The translations under genes were made by a program, and so were the position numbers. The notes under the pieces are model-generated. The model made no database searches, was not told where the DNA came from, and saw only the letters and a list, made by a program, of their open reading frames with translations. Below, in pieces: positions 32,412-41,282 of a stretch of 54,780 nucleotides of DNA (within the stretch, counting starts at the first letter, position 1; the number at the start of each line of letters is the position of its first letter). This stretch comes from an uncultured Pelagibacteraceae bacterium (GTDB lineage Bacteria > Pseudomonadota > Alphaproteobacteria > Pelagibacterales > Pelagibacteraceae), in contig CACDOD010000006.1 in assembly GCA_902554335.1 (NCBI GenBank), forward strand, positions 1 through 54,780, written 5' to 3'.

Positions 32412-33725
32412 TTATTTCCTTAAGTTTTTATAAATCGGAAACTTTGAACAGAGTTCTATTACTTCTTCTTGTACTTCTTTTTCAATTTTAGAGTTATCAT
32501 CGGGATTTTCTGAAAGTCCTTTAATCGTTTTTGTAATTAAATTACCAACCTTTCTAAATTCTTCTAGGCCAAAACCTCTTGTTGTTGCGGCTTGAGTTCC
32601 CAGTCTGATACCTGAAGTTACCATAGGGCTTTCTGTATCAAATGGTATACCATTTTTGTTACATGTTATATTTGCTCTGTCTAAACTTTCTGCTGCTAAA
32701 TTCCCTTTAACATTAAATGGTCTTAGATCAACTAACATTAAATGTGTATCTGTACCGCCTGAATAAATTTTAAAACCATTGTTAATTAAAGTTTCACTTA
32801 AAATTTTTGCATTTGATAGAACAGTTTTTATGTAAGTTTGAAATTCTGGTTTTAAAGCTTCTAGGAATCCTACAGCTTTAGCAGCAATAATGTGCATCAA
32901 TGGTCCACCTTGATATCCTGGAAATACAGCCGTATTTATTTTTTTTGCAAGATCTTCATGATTTGTTAAAATAATTCCACCTCTTGCACTTCTAAATACT
33001 TTATGAGTTGTTGAAGTAACAACATGTGCATAATCAACTGGATTTGGATAACCTTTTCCAGCAACTAAACCAGAGAAATGCGCCATGTCTACCATTAGAT
33101 ACGCGCCTACTTTGTCAGCTATTTCTCTAAATCTTTTAAAATCAATTACTCTTGAATACGCACTTCCACCAGCGATTATTAATTTTGGTTTATGTTCTAA
33201 TGCAAGTTTCTCAACGTTGTCATAATCAATTAATTCAGATTCTTTATCTACGTCATAACCAATTGCATTAAACCATTTACCTGACATAGCTATTTTTAAA
33301 CCATGAGTAATATGGCCGCCTGAGTTTAAACTCATACCCATAAACGTATCTCCAGGATTTAAGATTGCTAAAAATACTGCGCCATTTGCTTGTGCACCTG
33401 AGTGTGGTTGTGAGTTTGCAAATTTGCAATTAAATAATTTTTTTAATCTTTCATTTGCTAAATTTTCTGCGACGTCTACGTGAGCACATCCATTATAATA
33501 TCTTTTTCCAGAATAACCTTCGGCGTATTTATTTGTAAGAACAGAACCTTGTGCTTCAAGCACAGCTTGGGAAACTATATTTTCAGATGCAATTAATTCT
33601 ATGTGACTTTGTTGTCTGTTTAATTCATCATTTATTGCTCTGTAGATATCTGGATCTATCTCAATTAAACTCTTTTCAAAGAAATCTTGATACTGATTGT
33701 TTATATAATTGCTTTCATTTGACAT
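32412..33725 (-). CDS. glyA: Serine hydroxymethyltransferase
   Basis: This 437-residue PLP enzyme interconverts serine and glycine with tetrahydrofolate. Signatures are [73 protein letters not shown] and the PLP lysine in [19 protein letters not shown]11 relatives have unusual glycine/serine needs, and the sarcosine oxidase operon in this window makes glycine and one-carbon units that glyA could use. It directly abuts rpiB and nrdR. Confidence 0.98.
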   Translation of the reverse strand: MSNESNYINNQYQDFFEKSLIEIDPDIYRAINDELNRQQSHIELIASENIVSQAVLEAQGSVLTNKYAEGYSGKRYYNGCAHVDVAENLANERLKKLFNCKFANSQPHSGAQANGAVFLAILNPGDTFMGMSLNSGGHITHGLKIAMSGKWFNAIGYDVDKESELIDYDNVEKLALEHKPKLIIAGGSAYSRVIDFKRFREIADKVGAYLMVDMAHFSGLVAGKGYPNPVDYAHVVTSTTHKVFRSARGGIILTNHEDLAKKINTAVFPGYQGGPLMHIIAAKAVGFLEALKPEFQTYIKTVLSNAKILSETLINNGFKIYSGGTDTHLMLVDLRPFNVKGNLAAESLDRANITCNKNGIPFDTESPMVTSGIRLGTQAATTRGFGLEEFRKVGNLITKTIKGLSENPDDNSKIEKEVQEEVIELCSKFPIYKNLRK

Positions 33726-34151
33726 TTAAATTTTTCCAATTCTTCTTTTATGTCTACCACCTTCAAATTCAGTTTTCAAAAAAATGTTCAGACATTTTAT
33801 CGCATTTTTTTTTGAAATCACTCTTGACCCTAATGTAATAACATTTGCATCATTATGCAATCTTGATAATTTTGTTGATTTTGCATCATAGCATAATGCG
33901 GCTCTTATATTTTTATGTTTATTTGCAGTCATAATCATTCCTTGTCCAGATCCACAAATAAGTACCCCCATAGTATTGTTATTCTTTCCTAAAATTTTTG
34001 ATAGTTTATGGGCATAATCTGGATAATCAACACTCTCTTTAGAATTGGTACCAACATCTCTAATTTTGATTTTTTTTTTTGCAAAGACTCTTTTAATATA
34101 TTCTTTAAGTGAGTAACCTGCGTGATCAGATGCTATAAAAATTTTTTTCAA
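33726..34151 (-). CDS. rpiB: Ribose-5-phosphate isomerase B
   Basis: The 141-residue protein belongs to the LacAB/RpiB family: IFIASDHAGYSLKEYIKR, GTNSKESVDYPDYAHKLS, LICGSGQGMIMTANKHKNIRAALCYD with the catalytic Cys in ICGSGQG, and RLHNDANVITLGSRVI. It interconverts ribose 5-phosphate and ribulose 5-phosphate. Ribulose 5-phosphate is the substrate of RibB in the same operon. It abuts glyA without a gap. Confidence 0.96.
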   Translation of the reverse strand: MKKIFIASDHAGYSLKEYIKRVFAKKKIKIRDVGTNSKESVDYPDYAHKLSKILGKNNNTMGVLICGSGQGMIMTANKHKNIRAALCYDAKSTKLSRLHNDANVITLGSRVISKKNAIKCLNIFLKTEFEGGRHKRRIGKI

Positions 34152-34742
34152 TTAATTAAACTTATAATCTAGTACACAAGCAACGAGATGAACTCTATTT
34201 TCTTCACCACCATTAAAGGCATTGTGATACTTGGTGTTATTTGTTATCCAAACAGAACCATCTGCTGGCATATGTTTTGCTATATGATCTATAACCATTA
34301 TTGCTCCCGGATTTGTATAGATTGGTATATGTAATCTTGGTTCTGGATCTCTGTGCCAACTTAAAGTTGACCTTGGTTCTTTCAGCAAAAGTCTAACTCT
34401 ACCCAGCTTAAACTTATTTGATAAACAATCATAAACTTCTTTAAAGTAAGTTTTCTTAAAGTCATCTAAAAATTCTGTATATTTGCTCTCATCAATTTTG
34501 GAATCTCTGACTACTTCCACTCCAGTTGAATCTGGTTTAGTCCAAAAAACACCTCTTATATTGTTACCTTTAATTGACTCTGGATCACCTGGAATTTGAT
34601 TTAAAGATATTCCAGCAAAGTGAGGTATACCTAAACTCGTATCGAAACCTCTAATTCTTAAAACTTGATCACAGGCTTTTCTAAGCCTAGAAATATCAAA
34701 ACTAATGTCTTGTTTTTGAAAATCGTTAAAGTTTAAAGGCAT
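34152..34742 (-). CDS. Aspartyl/asparaginyl beta-hydroxylase-like 2-oxoglutarate oxygenase
   Basis: The 196-residue protein has the double-stranded beta-helix iron site: His130-x-Asp132 in SWHRDPEPRLHIPI, distal His173 in TKYHNAFNGGEENRVHLV, and Arg183 in the usual 2-oxoglutarate position. This fits the Asp/Asn beta-hydroxylase family, whose members hydroxylate side chains of proteins or free amino acids. There is no signal peptide, so it acts in the cytoplasm. It is the first gene of the rpiB-glyA-nrdR-rib operon (zero gap to rpiB). The substrate is unknown. Confidence 0.85.
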   Translation of the reverse strand: MPLNFNDFQKQDISFDISRLRKACDQVLRIRGFDTSLGIPHFAGISLNQIPGDPESIKGNNIRGVFWTKPDSTGVEVVRDSKIDESKYTEFLDDFKKTYFKEVYDCLSNKFKLGRVRLLLKEPRSTLSWHRDPEPRLHIPIYTNPGAIMVIDHIAKHMPADGSVWITNNTKYHNAFNGGEENRVHLVACVLDYKFN

Positions 34743-34802
34743 AAATTTTTAATAGCTCAAAATTAAATATAGTATATATAACTTTTGTCGCATAAATAAA
34801 TA

Positions 34803-34808
34803 TATAAT
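34803..34808 (+). promoter_or_regulatory. Perfect -10 (TATAAT) for hemB, leaderless layout
   Basis: TATAAT ends 6 nt before the hemB ATG at 34815. With the usual 6-8 nt spacing, transcription would begin at or next to the A of the start codon, giving a leaderless mRNA. No good -35 is seen 16-18 bp upstream (AACTTT at 34780-34785 is weak). Confidence 0.5.
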
Positions 34809-34814
34809 ATTGAT

Positions 34815-35804
34815 ATGATTACAGGGAAATATCCAGCTTTAAGATTAAGAAGAAATAGAAAATTTGATTGGACCAGAAGATTATTAAGAGAAAATGATTT
34901 GTCATCAAATGATTTAATTTTACCAATTTTCTTAACTGATGGAAAAAATAAAACTACTAAAATATCAAATATGCCTGGTGTTTGTAGGTATTCAGTGGAT
35001 AAATTACCAAAGATTATTGACAATGCTTTAAAAAACAAAATTCCAATGATAGCTTTATTTCCGGAAACAAATAAAAATAAAAAAAATAGCCTAGGTACGG
35101 AAGCATTGAATGAGAACAACTTAGTATGTCAAGCTATTAGAAGAATAAAAAATAAATTTAAAAACGAAATTGGAATAATGACTGATGTTGCATTAGATCC
35201 ATATACATCACATGGACATGATGGAATATTAAAAGAAAATAATATTCTTAATGATGAAACAATTGATATTTTAGTAAAACAATCATTATTACAAGCACAA
35301 ATGGGCTGCGATGTTATCGCGCCATCTGATATGATGGATGGTAGGATTGGCTCAATTAGAAAAGAGCTTGATAAAAAAAAATTTACTAACGTTCAATTGT
35401 TATCTTATGCAGTTAAGTATGCTTCAAATTTTTATGGTCCATTTAGAGAGGCTGTTGGGTCCAAAACTTATTTAAAAGGTGATAAAAAAACATACCAGAT
35501 GGATTTTTCAAATTCTGATGAGGCAATTAGAGAGGTTGCATTAGATATAAAAGAAGGTGCAGACATAGTCATGGTAAAACCAGGTATGCCATACTTAGAT
35601 ATAATTAACGCAATTAAAAATAAATTTAAAATTCCTGTATTTGCTTATCAAGTATCAGGAGAATATTCTTTGATAAAAAACGGTATTCAAAAAAAAATTA
35701 TTAATGAGAATGCTATAATTGAAAGTCTTTTATCTTTTAAACGTGCTGGTGCAAATGCTATTGTTACGTACTTTGCTAATGAAGTAGCTAATAAATTAAA
35801 TTAG
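34815..35804 (+). CDS. hemB: Delta-aminolevulinic acid dehydratase (porphobilinogen synthase)
   Basis: This 329-residue enzyme condenses two aminolevulinates to porphobilinogen. The start YPALRLRRNRKFDWTRRLLRE is diagnostic. The allosteric and metal segment reads DVALDPYTSHGHDGI, with Asp in place of the Cys cluster of zinc enzymes, so it belongs to the Mg-dependent class usual in alphaproteobacteria. The Schiff-base lysines lie in the YLKGDKKTYQM and DIVMVKPGMPYLD regions. It is alone on the plus strand and overlaps the convergent recO stop by 4 nt. Confidence 0.97.
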   Translation: MITGKYPALRLRRNRKFDWTRRLLRENDLSSNDLILPIFLTDGKNKTTKISNMPGVCRYSVDKLPKIIDNALKNKIPMIALFPETNKNKKNSLGTEALNENNLVCQAIRRIKNKFKNEIGIMTDVALDPYTSHGHDGILKENNILNDETIDILVKQSLLQAQMGCDVIAPSDMMDGRIGSIRKELDKKKFTNVQLLSYAVKYASNFYGPFREAVGSKTYLKGDKKTYQMDFSNSDEAIREVALDIKEGADIVMVKPGMPYLDIINAIKNKFKIPVFAYQVSGEYSLIKNGIQKKIINENAIIESLLSFKRAGANAIVTYFANEVANKLN

Positions 35805-36487
35805 ATTAATTTAAAAAATTCAGTTCTTGAAATTGGATAGTTTATATTATTAGGTATTAAAATTGATTTATTCAAAAAATCGCCAACAATTTTAAAACCA
35901 TTTTTAAGCTCATCTCTTTTTACAATCTCTTTATTATTTTCAATTAAAAATATTGGTATTTCCTTAGATCCGTCTAATGTAGATATATAAGATGATTTAG
36001 TTTCAATTTTTTTTTCATCAATATAATCCTTAAAATTGATATCGTATCCAACATATTTTATAAACTCAAGCTCCCAAAATATGAATTTCTTGATCCAATC
36101 GTCTTTATTTAGAAGTTCATATAGTTTAAAAATATGATTATATATTTTTAAATTTAGTTGATTTTCAACAGTTAGTATTTTTATCAAATTAAATGAATAT
36201 AAAATACAATTTAGTTTAATTTTGTCATCTAAAAAGAAAGGTGTAAAAATTTTATCTATTTCAACTTTAAAATAACCTACACTATTTTGAGTTTTAGAAT
36301 TAAATTGAATTGTAAAATGATTACCAATAAAAAGGAAATTTTTAATTTTTGATGAAGTAGCACCATAAATAATTCCTGAAACTTTACCTTTGTTTTCAGT
36401 AAAAAATTCAACTATTGATGAATTTTCGTTAAATTTGTTTTTATTTAATAAAAATCCTTTATCTTCAAATTTCATTTTATTTTTCAA
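35801..36487 (-). CDS. recO: DNA repair protein RecO
   Basis: The 228-residue protein has a RecO N-terminal OB fold (FEDKGFLLNKNKFNENSSIVEFFTENKGKVSGIIYGA) and a helical C-terminal domain (ELLNKDDWIKKFIFWELEFIKYVGYDINF). The zinc cysteines of some RecO proteins are absent. RecO loads RecA on SSB-coated DNA with RecR and works after RecJ, also in this window. It is the last gene of the dapA-to-recO cluster and overlaps rnc by 11 nt. In most alphaproteobacteria era lies between rnc and recO, but not here. Confidence 0.88.
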   Translation of the reverse strand: MKNKMKFEDKGFLLNKNKFNENSSIVEFFTENKGKVSGIIYGATSSKIKNFLFIGNHFTIQFNSKTQNSVGYFKVEIDKIFTPFFLDDKIKLNCILYSFNLIKILTVENQLNLKIYNHIFKLYELLNKDDWIKKFIFWELEFIKYVGYDINFKDYIDEKKIETKSSYISTLDGSKEIPIFLIENNKEIVKRDELKNGFKIVGDFLNKSILIPNNINYPISRTEFFKLI

Positions 36488-37142
36488 ATAATTGTAATAA
36501 TTTTGTTGCAGCGGCTTGCTGAGCTAATTTTTTGGATGAACCTTCAGCCTCAACAAATGAAGTATCTTTTAATCTCACCGCTACTTTAAAATTTGGTTTG
36601 TGTTTTGGACCTGTGTCAGAAATAAATTTATAGTAGGGTAAAATTTTAAATTTTTTAAGTGAATATTCTTGAAGTTTTGTTTTAGCATCTACTATGATAA
36701 TATTTTTATCATTAATATGTTTATTCCAACATTTTAAAATAAATTTTTCTACAAAATCAAAACCTTTGTCCAGGTATATCGCACCTATTAAAGCTTCACA
36801 TGAGTCCGATACAATTTTTTTTTCTACTATCTGTTTTTTTAAATTTAAATTTCCAATTATTAAAAACTTGTCTAATTTTAATTGTTTTCCAACTTCGTAA
36901 CATTTATTTCTATTAACTAAAGATGCCAATTTTTTATCCAATATTCCTTCTTTTTCGTTGGGGAAAATTTCAATTAATTTTTTTGATATGCAAAGTCCTA
37001 GAACACGATCTCCTAAGAATTCTAATTTTTCAAAATTATTAATTTTATCTGCACTTTTATGCGTAATAGATTTGATATAAAGTTTAGTATTAATAATTTT
37101 AAAACCTAAGCTTTGTTCTAATTTACTAATATTTTTTTTCAT
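36477..37142 (-). CDS. rnc: Ribonuclease III
   Basis: This 221-residue protein has an N-terminal endonuclease domain with the signature FEKLEFLGDRVLGLCIS and the later CEALIGAIYLDKGFDFV, and a C-terminal double-stranded RNA-binding domain (TKLQEYSLKKFKILPYY, then GSSKKLAQQAAATKLLQ). It processes rRNA precursors and cleaves structured mRNAs. It shares a base with the lepB stop and overlaps recO by 11 nt. Confidence 0.96.
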   Translation of the reverse strand: MKKNISKLEQSLGFKIINTKLYIKSITHKSADKINNFEKLEFLGDRVLGLCISKKLIEIFPNEKEGILDKKLASLVNRNKCYEVGKQLKLDKFLIIGNLNLKKQIVEKKIVSDSCEALIGAIYLDKGFDFVEKFILKCWNKHINDKNIIIVDAKTKLQEYSLKKFKILPYYKFISDTGPKHKPNFKVAVRLKDTSFVEAEGSSKKLAQQAAATKLLQLFEK

Positions 37143-37876
37143 TATTTTAATTTTTTAAAAAATCTTTCAAATCTTATTACTTTTGACCATTTCCAAAATT
37201 CAAAAATACTACCTTCTTTTATATTTGATGAAAAAAATAACATTTGAGCTTTACCAACTAAATTATCTTTATGAACATAACCAACCTCAGTTAAAAATCT
37301 ACTATCTTTAGAACAGTCACGATTATCTCCAAGAAAGAAATAATGATTTGCGGGTACTAAATATTTATCTGAGTTTTGAAATGAAACATCATTTCTATAT
37401 GAAATAAAATATGATTTGTTATTTGGCAATTTTTCTTCATAGGTTGAAACATCAATTTGTTGATTTCCACAGTAGAGTTTGTCTTTTTTGTTTATTAGAG
37501 TCTTTAAAACTTGATTATTATTAATATACAAATCTCCATTAACAAATTGTATTGTATCACCAGGTAGTCCAACTAACCTTTTTATATAGTCAGTTCTATT
37601 ATCTGATGGTGTTTTAAAGACAATAATGTCTCCTCTAGAAGGTTTATTTTCAAAAAGTCTATTTTTAAAAATTGGTGGGCTAAATGGAAAGGAGTGTTTA
37701 CTATAACCGTATGAATATTTTGTTACAAACAGTCTATCCCCTACTAAAAGATTTAATTCCATAGATGATGATGGAATATAAAAAGGCTGAACAAAAAGTG
37801 ATCTTATTATAATTGCAATAACCAAAGCATAAAATAATGTTTTAATGTTATCAATAATTGTACTTTTTTTAATCAT
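37142..37876 (-). CDS. lepB: Signal peptidase I
   Basis: The 244-residue inner-membrane protease has one N-terminal membrane anchor (about 11-28), the nucleophile Ser38 in IPSSSMELNLLVGD, the general-base Lys99 in TDYIKRLVGLPGD, and the conserved late GDNRDCSKDSR. It removes signal peptides from exported proteins in the periplasm. Only one transmembrane helix is evident. The order acpS-lepB-rnc is standard in alphaproteobacteria; it overlaps acpS by 4 nt. Confidence 0.96.
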   Translation of the reverse strand: MIKKSTIIDNIKTLFYALVIAIIIRSLFVQPFYIPSSSMELNLLVGDRLFVTKYSYGYSKHSFPFSPPIFKNRLFENKPSRGDIIVFKTPSDNRTDYIKRLVGLPGDTIQFVNGDLYINNNQVLKTLINKKDKLYCGNQQIDVSTYEEKLPNNKSYFISYRNDVSFQNSDKYLVPANHYFFLGDNRDCSKDSRFLTEVGYVHKDNLVGKAQMLFFSSNIKEGSIFEFWKWSKVIRFERFFKKLK

Positions 37877-38259
37877 ATCCTCTCAATAATAACATATGCT
37901 ATTGAATAATTTTTTTCATCAGACAATGATAAATTTGTTTTAAAGGATTTAACTTTAAATTTTTTTCTTAAATAAGATGATGTATTTTTACTTAATATTA
38001 TTGAAGGTTTTCCTTTTTTGTTATTTTTAATTTCTATATCTTTGAAATGTAAATTTTTTGAAATCCCTGAACCAGTGGCTTTTGAAAAAGCCTCTTTAGC
38101 TGCAAATCTTTTAGAAAAATAATTTATTTTATCCTTTAATTTATGGGATCTTAATTGTTCATTTTTAGTAAATACTCTTTTTATGAAGTTTTGTTTTTTA
38201 ACCAATTTTTTTAATCTATTGTTATTTACTATATCTACTCCAATACCTAAAATTGACAT
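37873..38259 (-). CDS. acpS: Holo-[acyl-carrier-protein] synthase
   Basis: The 128-residue protein transfers phosphopantetheine to acyl carrier protein. Motifs are ILGIGVDIVNNNRLKKL (metal Asp), RVFTKNEQ, and YFSKRFAAKEAFSKATGSGI (metal Glu and catalytic Lys). It shares a base with the pdxJ stop and overlaps lepB by 4 nt. Confidence 0.95.
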   Translation of the reverse strand: MSILGIGVDIVNNNRLKKLVKKQNFIKRVFTKNEQLRSHKLKDKINYFSKRFAAKEAFSKATGSGISKNLHFKDIEIKNNKKGKPSIILSKNTSSYLRKKFKVKSFKTNLSLSDEKNYSIAYVIIERI

Positions 38260-38981
38260 TATTTATTTTTTAGAATTTTTATAAATTTTTTTATTACATT
38301 TCTTAAACCATAATTAATGGACTCACCAATTATAAAATGTCCAATATTATATTCTGTAATCTGAGTAATTTTTTTTAACATACTTGTAGTTTTATAATCT
38401 AAACCATGACCAGCATGTACTTCTAAATTTAACGTTTTTGCATAAATTGCACATTTTTTAATTTTGATAAACTCACTAATGTATTTTTTATTTTTCTTAA
38501 CAAGATTAGAAATTTTACCAGTATGGATTTCTATACAACTGGCTCCTAATTCACTTGCTAATTTAATATCTTTTATTGAAGGATTTATAAATAAACTAGT
38601 TCTAATATTTGAATGATTTAATTTTTTTATAATATTTTTAATTTTATTTTTATTTCTATTCAAATTTAATCCACCTTCTGTAGTAATTTCATTTCTTTTT
38701 TCTGGAACAAGACAAACATATTTAGGTTTATATTTTAATGCAATTCTAAGCATTTCGCTATTGGCTGCTATTTCTAAGTTTAATGGAATTTCTTTGATTG
38801 AAGAAATAATTTTTAAGTCATAATCATTAATATGTCTTCTGTCTTCTCTTAGATGAACTGTAATTGAGTTTGCACCAAACTTAATTACCTTTTTTGCAAT
38901 AATATAAAGGTTAGGATGATTTTCACCTCTTGCATTTCGTATAGTTGCTACATGATCTATGTTAACTCCAAGATTTATCAT
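38259..38981 (-). CDS. pdxJ: Pyridoxine 5'-phosphate synthase
   Basis: This 240-residue TIM barrel has LGVNIDHVATIRNARGENHPN at the start, ITVHLREDRRHINDYDL, LVPEKRNEITTEGGLNL and EVHAGHGLDYKT, all strongly conserved in PdxJ. It makes pyridoxine phosphate from deoxyxylulose phosphate and 3-amino-1-hydroxyacetone phosphate. PLP enzymes in this window that would use the cofactor include GlyA and the MetY-like protein. Adjacent overlaps are 4 nt (pyrE) and 1 nt (acpS). Confidence 0.97.
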   Translation of the reverse strand: MINLGVNIDHVATIRNARGENHPNLYIIAKKVIKFGANSITVHLREDRRHINDYDLKIISSIKEIPLNLEIAANSEMLRIALKYKPKYVCLVPEKRNEITTEGGLNLNRNKNKIKNIIKKLNHSNIRTSLFINPSIKDIKLASELGASCIEIHTGKISNLVKKNKKYISEFIKIKKCAIYAKTLNLEVHAGHGLDYKTTSMLKKITQITEYNIGHFIIGESINYGLRNVIKKFIKILKNK

Positions 38982-39565
38982 CTAATTCGTCTACTACCTG
39001 GTGATGAAATTGGAATTTTTTTAAGAAAATCAGGTAAATTTTTTTTTTTATATGTTGGAATATCAAGTTTAATTTGTGATATAATTTTTTTTTTTATTTT
39101 TAATTTTTTTTTATTTGATCTATCAATTAAACAGGCAAATCCAAGCAATTTTGATTTTGAAGATTTAATAATTTTGGTACATTCTAAGCTTGATTTACCT
39201 GTAGTGATTACATCTTCAATAATAAGTACATTAGATTTAGGTTTTATGTAAAAACCTCTTCTTAATTTAAATTTTCCATTAATTCTTTCACAGAAAATAG
39301 TTTCTTTTTTAAGTATTCTTCCAATTTCATATCCAATAATAATTCCACCAATGGCTGGAGATAAAATAATATCAATCTTTTTAAAATTTTTTTTAATTTT
39401 ATTTGCAAGTGATTTGCAAATTTTATTTGCTTTATATGGGTAGCTTAATAATTTAGCACATTGTACATATTTTGATGAATGTAAACCTGAGGATAGTTTA
39501 AAATGTCCCTCTTTCAATGCATCAGTTTTTTTTAAAACCGCTAAAGAGTTTTTTAAAGAAAGCAT
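38978..39565 (-). CDS. pyrE: Orotate phosphoribosyltransferase
   Basis: The 195-residue protein has the PRPP-binding signature VLIIEDVITTGKSSLEC, the FKLSSGLHSSKYVQCAKLL start and SPAIGGIIIGYEIGRIL. It joins orotate and PRPP to orotidine 5'-phosphate in pyrimidine synthesis. From the ATG used here it overlaps the end of spoT by 44 nt, large for this genome; a TTG start inside the DALKEG segment would remove the overlap but cut close to the conserved region. Confidence 0.94.
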   Translation of the reverse strand: MLSLKNSLAVLKKTDALKEGHFKLSSGLHSSKYVQCAKLLSYPYKANKICKSLANKIKKNFKKIDIILSPAIGGIIIGYEIGRILKKETIFCERINGKFKLRRGFYIKPKSNVLIIEDVITTGKSSLECTKIIKSSKSKLLGFACLIDRSNKKKLKIKKKIISQIKLDIPTYKKKNLPDFLKKIPISSPGSRRIR

Positions 39566-41267
39566 ATTTTTTATTTTTATGTCTAATAATTTTGAATTTT
39601 AATTCTTTTTGTTTTAGCTCACTAATCAAATTTGTAAAGTTTTTCAGGTCATTTATAATTAAATTAAATCTGAAGTTTATAGTATTTTTAGTTTTTTCAA
39701 CCATTTCTACACTTGAAATATTCATTTTGTTTTGACCAATTAGGCTTGTAACGTCTCCTAATTGTCCAGGCAAATCAGGTAAAGATATCCATAAAGTAGT
39801 ATTGTATTGCTTTGACTTGAGCATTTTATTATTTTCACGATACTGCCAATATCTCCTTATTGCAGCTCTAGCTTTTCCAGTTTTGGTGGTACTAATCCAA
39901 TGTAGTGATGGTGAAACTTTTTTTGATGTTATAATTTTTACAACATCTCCATTTCTTAAAATAGATTGTATTGGACTATCTTTACCATTTATTTCACATC
40001 CAATAGCTGTGTCACCTACTTGAGTATGTACTGCATATGCAAAATCAATCGGAGTAGCATCCTTTGGTAATTTTATTACAGAACCTTTGGGTGTAAAACA
40101 GAAAACGTTATCTTGAAACATCTGAAGTTTAGTATACTCGTAAAAATCTTCAGGATTTTCATTTTTATCTAAAATTTCTACTAAGTCAGCCAACCAATCA
40201 TATTCTTTCCATGTTAAAGAATTAATTTTTTCTGAAGATTTATACTGCCAATGTGAAGCGATACCTCTTTGTGCAAATTCATGCATTGCCATGGTTCTCA
40301 ATTGAATTTCAATTGGTCTTTTGTTAGGACCAATTATAGCTGTGTGAATAGATTGATAATTGTTAATTTTTGGTGAGGAGATGTAGTCTTTGAACCTGCC
40401 AGGTATACAGTTATACTTACTATGGAATATTCCCAATGCTTTATAACATTCTTCAACACTATTCATTATTATTCTAAATCCCATAATGTCTGTTATTTGT
40501 TCAAGTGAGGTTCTTTTTCTTTGAATTTTTCGCCAAATTGAAAAAGGTGTTTTTTCTCTTCCAAAAATCCTACATTGTAATTTACTTTCTTTTAATAGAT
40601 TTTGAAGGTCTTCGGATAAATTTTTAAAATTCAAAAGATTTTTTTCTTTAATATCATCAAGTCTATCTTTAATCATTTTTTTTGCTTTGAAATTAAGAAC
40701 TCCAAAAGAAAGGTCTTCAAGTTCATCTCGTATTCTATTCATACCCATACGATCGGCTAAGGGTGCATAAATTTCCATTGTTTCTTTGGCTATTCGTTCT
40801 TTTTTTTCAGCATTATTTATTGCATCAATGGTTCTCATGTTGTGAAGTCTGTCAGCAAGTTTAACTAGTAAAACTCTGATATCTTTTGAGGTGGCTAAAA
40901 TAAGTTTTCTAAAGTTTTCTGCTTTAGTTGAGGTATTTGCTTGATTTTCTAAAACACTTATTTTTGTAACTCCATCTACTAGATCAGCCACTTCAGTTCC
41001 AAATTCTTTAGCAATAGTATTATATGTGGCATGAGTATCTTCTATCGTATCATGTAGTAATCCTGTTGCAATTGTTGCGCTATCAAGTTTTAGTTCAGTT
41101 AAAATATCTGCTACTGCAACTGGGTGAATAACATAAGGATCGCCTGAGTATCTTTTTTGATCAGCGTGAGCCTTTATAGCGAAGTTATATGCTTTTGATA
41201 AAGTTTCAGGATTAAGAAACTTATTATAAACTTTTACTTTATTTATTAAATCATCTGATTTTAACAT
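39522..41267 (-). CDS. spoT: Bifunctional (p)ppGpp synthetase/hydrolase, compact form
   Basis: This is a 581-residue RelA/SpoT homolog. The HD hydrolase has RYSGDPYVIHPVAVAD, LLHDTIEDT and KLADRLHNMRTI. The synthetase has GREKTPFSIWRKIQRKR, ITDIMGFRIIM, NNYQSIHTAI and EIQLRTMAMHEFAQRGIASHW. A TGS domain (CFTPKGSVIKLPKDATPIDFAYAVH) lies at about 390-455, and an ACT domain (WISLPDLPGQLGDVTSLIG) at about 490-560. The helical and zinc-finger regions usually between TGS and ACT are missing, so it is over 100 residues shorter than E. coli SpoT (702). Both catalytic centres look intact. Confidence 0.94.
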   Translation of the reverse strand: MLKSDDLINKVKVYNKFLNPETLSKAYNFAIKAHADQKRYSGDPYVIHPVAVADILTELKLDSATIATGLLHDTIEDTHATYNTIAKEFGTEVADLVDGVTKISVLENQANTSTKAENFRKLILATSKDIRVLLVKLADRLHNMRTIDAINNAEKKERIAKETMEIYAPLADRMGMNRIRDELEDLSFGVLNFKAKKMIKDRLDDIKEKNLLNFKNLSEDLQNLLKESKLQCRIFGREKTPFSIWRKIQRKRTSLEQITDIMGFRIIMNSVEECYKALGIFHSKYNCIPGRFKDYISSPKINNYQSIHTAIIGPNKRPIEIQLRTMAMHEFAQRGIASHWQYKSSEKINSLTWKEYDWLADLVEILDKNENPEDFYEYTKLQMFQDNVFCFTPKGSVIKLPKDATPIDFAYAVHTQVGDTAIGCEINGKDSPIQSILRNGDVVKIITSKKVSPSLHWISTTKTGKARAAIRRYWQYRENNKMLKSKQYNTTLWISLPDLPGQLGDVTSLIGQNKMNISSVEMVEKTKNTINFRFNLIINDLKNFTNLISELKQKELKFKIIRHKNKKYAFFKKLFSGFKKN

Positions 41268-41282
41268 AGATTCATTATAGCA

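Noticed and set aside
34763-35119. 118-residue minus-strand frame inside hemB
   Set aside because: It is antisense to strongly conserved hemB codons and has no family resemblance; a shadow frame.
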